In this document: positions 60,885 through 64,000 of the stretch, in pieces
How positions within the stretch are numbered: the stretch's first letter is position 1
How the letters are laid out: every line of letters begins with the position of its first letter
Assembly: GCA_964017155.1 (NCBI GenBank)
Contig: OZ024867.1
Span: 29,970,312 to 30,034,311 of the forward strand
Reading direction: 5' to 3'
From: Oasisia sp. SBJ-2009
Lineage: Eukaryota; Annelida; Polychaeta; Sabellida; Siboglinidae
DNA: 64,000 nt
Made by a program: the position numbers and the translations under genes
The notes under the pieces: generated by a model
The model's input: only the letters and a program-made list of their open reading frames with translations
Database searches by the model: none
Told to the model about the DNA's origin: nothing

Positions 60885-61076
60885 GCTGAACCCCAGCCCA
60901 GCATGGCCAGCTCGCCCGTTGAGCCTGCGTTGCCATCCTTCCAGATCGGTATTTGTTCGGATGGCCATCTTGTAGACAGACCATGCTGCTGGGGTCCAGT
61001 GTGGGCTCGTCATCCACGTGGTAGCGAAATAGTCCACTAAAGCCTGGAGGGCTTCGTTGGCTACTGCTGCTGCTTT
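60885..61076 (-). pseudogene. MULE-like transposase C-terminal exon (partial)
   Basis: Minus strand begins at a good acceptor (TTTTTGATTGCAG) and reads ANEALQALVDYFATTWMTSP, HWTPAAWSVYKMAIRTNTDL, EGWQRRLNGRAGHAGLGFSN, then loses the pattern. The L..YF..TW......P..W.......TN...EGWH..LN arrangement is the C-terminal block of MULE/FLYWCH-type transposase-derived proteins, but the His of EGWH is Gln. No other exons recognised, so remnant more likely than gene. Confidence 0.7.
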
Positions 61077-61196
61077 CTGCAATCAAAAATGATGAGTTGT
61101 AAGGGATATTGTGTTTTTCTCGCAACAATGCAAACTGCGTCACTACGAAAAGAACAGTTCAACAGAATGTTTGAAATCTGTACAATTGCACGGACG

Positions 61197-61197
<1 letters not shown>

Positions 61198-61263
<66 letters not shown>

Positions 61264-61277
61264 GCACGCACGCACAC
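61198..61277. repeat. (AC)n run
   Basis: About 80 bp of AC with ACGC at both ends. Confidence 0.95.
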
Positions 61278-61845
61278 GTGAACTCTTTTTTTTTGGTTAA
61301 CTGTAAACTGTTAACTGTAAATAGAGATACGACGATGTTGCTGTTAACAGTTATTAACTTTAGACATCACCAGAGAAGACGAGTCAGCTAATTGGAGTCG
61401 ATATCGCAGCGTGTGTAAGAGAAACGTCATTGAAAGCGAATTACTTTATCGTGTTTCCCGCTCTTCTGGTATCGAGTTAGGCGGCGCCCCACCAGAATGC
61501 ACTCAATATTAGTAAAGCGTGCAACCCGAAACCCGAGTAATAGACTTAGTTGCGGTCGATTTACACTTACTTATAGTCAACTATAACTTTCACTTAATTG
61601 CTTCTGCACACGCTGCCAGATCGGCTCAAGTTAGTGGTCTGTGTCTATGGCTAAGCTTTTGTTTTATCTGTTTACTATGAAGTACATATATGGAACCCAA
61701 TTGTATATACAGATATCATTACAATTATTACAACCAGTATTTATAAAGCGCCATATCTCCGGGTCCAGTCCGTTCATAGGCGCAAACATTTCAATAGTAT
61801 ATTTAATCATAAAATATTAAAGTATAAATATATGTATATGTATAT
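61278..61845. other. Spacer
   Basis: Nothing recognised. A small tandem of AACTGTAAACTGTTAACTGT lies near 61299-61320. Confidence 0.5.
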
Positions 61846-61846
61846 G

Positions 61847-61929
<83 letters not shown>
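61846..61929. repeat. (TA)n array truncating a LINE
   Basis: About 80 bp of AT. The minus-strand LINE frame runs straight into it. Confidence 0.95.
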
Positions 61930-61932
<3 letters not shown>

Positions 61933-62714
61933 GTAGTAGTATGTAGTTGAACAATTCACTCAGGTAGTCGGGCGCTACCCCATTTAGAGCACAATAGGTC
62001 AATAGCAGCACTTTGTAGGTTGGTCTCAGATGAACTGGTAGCCAATGTAGTCGCTGCAGCACGGGTGAAATGTGATCGTATTTCTTCGTAATTATGCGAG
62101 CTGCACAATTCTGCACCCATTGCAGTCGCTGCATGGTGTTGTTTGGTATACCATAGAGGAGAGAGTTGCAATAGTCTAACCGGGATGTTACTAGTGCATG
62201 AACAAGTGTTTTACACGATTCACTTGTCAGATGTGGGCGAATTCGCCCAATGTTTCTTATCTGATAGTAACACATCTTCACAATGTTAGCGATTTGCTGC
62301 TCCATCTTCAGGTTACAGTCAAATGTCACACCCAAATTGCGCACGCACGATGAAGGTTGAATTTGAAGGCCGGCTACTGTCATATACACATCAGCAGGCA
62401 GGCTGTCGCTATTCTTCGCCGAGGAAAACATTATCACCTCGGATTTCTCCATGTTCAGTTTTAAGTTGTTAATTGTCAGCCAGGCAGCGACTTCAGCTAC
62501 ACACAGTTCTACCTTAGCAAGTGCCGTCACAATCGATTTGTCTCGATCAACAGCAAGGTATATTTGAAGGTCGTCAGCATAACAGTGATGTTTCATGCCA
62601 TGTCTAGTAATAATCCGTCTAATCGGCTTTGTGTAGATACACTATATGATAGGCCCTAGCACTGACCCTTGTGGAACGCCACGCGTCACGACTGAACCAC
62701 CCGACCCGACTCGG

Positions 62715-62715
<1 letters not shown>
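61930..62715 (-). mobile_element. L2/CR1-like LINE fragment, reverse transcriptase second half
   Basis: Minus strand: GVPQGSVLGPII at about 62685, a stop, then CIYTKPIRRIITRHG. An open frame of about 220 residues follows: HCYADDLQIYLAV (catalytic YADD), WLTINNLKLNMEKSEVIMFS, VRNLGVTFDCNLKMEQQI, LVTSRLDYCNSLLYGIPNNT, LQWVQNCAARIITKKYDHIS and LQRLHWLPVHLRPTYKVLLL. This is the classic L2/CR1 order. Bounded on the 5' side by a CA array and on the 3' side by a TA array. One stop only, so relatively young. Confidence 0.92.
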
Positions 62716-62716
<1 letters not shown>

Positions 62717-62807
<91 letters not shown>

Positions 62808-62822
62808 CAATATATATATATT
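62717..62822. repeat. (CA)n then (TA)n
   Basis: CA run 62717-62781, TA run to 62822 with one CAATA interruption. Confidence 0.95.
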
Positions 62823-63154
62823 ATATGAGTGTGTGTGTAAATATGACATTACCTTAACACTAAAGCGATTGTCATGTTATGCGTACTAATTAAGACACGT
62901 AGTTGTAACTAGCATGCACACAGCTAAAGAATAGTAAAAAAACACTATAATTATTATATAGTAACATATCAATAATAAATAAATAAATAAAATAAAACAC
63001 ATAAGTGTAATTAGTTAATAAATCAAATAGGAAGATTTTAGGTACCCATAGATGAATCGCTCAGCATCACAACATTTATATGAAAATTTTATTTTCTGTG
63101 TATGTGTACATGCATGATCTGCATATGTTATAGGGCCTACTTACCAGCGCTGCC

Positions 63155-63155
<1 letters not shown>
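62823..63155. other. Spacer
   Basis: AT-rich with an (AATA)n patch near 62971-62995. No gene recognised. Confidence 0.5.
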
Positions 63156-63156
<1 letters not shown>

Positions 63157-63234
<78 letters not shown>

Positions 63235-63306
63235 ATATATATACCTAATTAAGTAAAAGGCCTTTCTCTAGAATGAAGCGTAATGATGATAAACAAATAA
63301 ATTCTA

Positions 63307-63363
<57 letters not shown>

Positions 63364-63468
63364 ACATATACATATATATATATGTATATATATATGATAC
63401 ATAATGTATATATATGCATTTGTATATATTATCTATATATAGATTATATATATATAATCTATATATAT

Positions 63469-63502
<34 letters not shown>

Positions 63503-63575
63503 CATATGCATATATATATACATTATGTATCATATATATACACGTATATATATGTAAATATATATATATATATGA
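63157..63575. repeat. AT-repeat block with embedded inverted repeat
   Basis: TA runs at 63157-63214 and 63310-63358 with a TG patch at 63215-63233. Within 63365-63545, ATATATGATACATAATGTAT and its reverse complement ATACATTATGTATCATATAT flank a nested palindrome of ATATAATCTATATA units, so the whole block can fold on itself. Confidence 0.9.
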
Positions 63576-64000
63576 GGCGCTCGTGAAAAAAGGGATACAC
63601 TGACAACGTGAATAATCGTATTATGAATGATAAGGACATAAACATGAAAACTGTTAACTGAACGGAAATAATATTCACATATCTGTCTGTATTAGCGACA
63701 TCCAACCAATGGGGAGGCGAACGTGTCATATAACAACCAAGTGGGCGTTAACGACTAGCGCTGTGTAGGGCATCACGCCCCGTCGTACACAAGCATTGGT
63801 CTTGACGTCATACTGATGCCATGTCAAATGTGCTTCGACGTTGACACGCACTTCTTCTGCCAACCGGTAATGTACCATATGTGTTTTAATATACGGCGAA
63901 CAAACGTAACTCTGGCGAAGCGGCATGGTGACAATACGTTTAGTAGCAAAACTAACACAGGTGTTTTGACGAAACAATTGGTTGCATCTGAAAAAAGGAC
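63576..64000. other. End of window, nothing recognised
   Basis: The open frame 63726-63977 (minus) has no motif I know. Confidence 0.45.

Overview
This is eukaryotic, almost certainly animal, genomic DNA. Genes are split by introns with animal-type splice sites. There is a 7-transmembrane receptor, a WSCD-type sulfotransferase, many non-LTR retrotransposon scraps, a tRNA-derived SINE, gypsy, PIF/Harbinger and ISL2EU-type DNA transposons, and a very heavy load of simple repeats. The mix (small intronless lophotrochozoan-like GPCR, SINEs, ISL2EU/Harbinger, very long pure microsatellites) suggests a marine invertebrate, perhaps a mollusc, annelid or brachiopod. That placement is inference only. 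|| Only two host genes look intact. (1) A three-exon WSCD-like sulfotransferase (8037-11681, + strand), whose first intron appears to use a GC donor. (2) A single-exon class A GPCR (19576-20610, - strand) that lacks the usual extracellular disulphide cysteines. A second, broken GPCR fragment (40316-40630) is wedged between two retrotransposon pieces. || Layout: 1-7.9 kb holds an 8-bp repeat array, two old LINE 3' halves in opposite orientation, TA/TATG/TG arrays and two SINE copies. 8.0-11.7 kb is the sulfotransferase gene. 12.9-17.4 kb is a 4.5-kb inverted-repeat element with an AT target duplication and a SWIM zinc-finger remnant. 17.5-19.5 kb is simple repeat, followed by the GPCR to 20.6 kb and quiet DNA to 23.6 kb. 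23.7-31.1 kb is dominated by simple arrays, including two hexanucleotide arrays longer than 1 kb and a 535-bp ACG array. 32.6-38.9 kb is a 6.3-kb foldback element with a perfect 6-bp target duplication and LINE scraps in its centre. 39.8-47.3 kb is a nested zone: LINE, GPCR pseudogene, LINE, then an ISL2EU-type element with an intact DDE transposase exon and a convergent SWIM-YqaJ-PHD gene carrying a premature stop. 48.0-49.4 kb is a GGAAGC array plus a 22-bp minisatellite. 50.3-52.1 kb is a LINE split by a complete-ended, internally deleted PIF/Harbinger element. 54.3-60.0 kb is a nest of a SWIM-element copy, a LINE scrap, a gypsy integrase cut in two, and a THAP-bearing DNA transposon. 60.9-62.7 kb has a MULE-like transposase exon and an L2/CR1-like LINE fragment. 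The window ends in AT repeats. || The genes do not form a pathway. The story is one of nested mobile elements, several of which share a SWIM/YqaJ/THAP/DDE gene kit. All family names come from reading motifs in the translations; no search was run.
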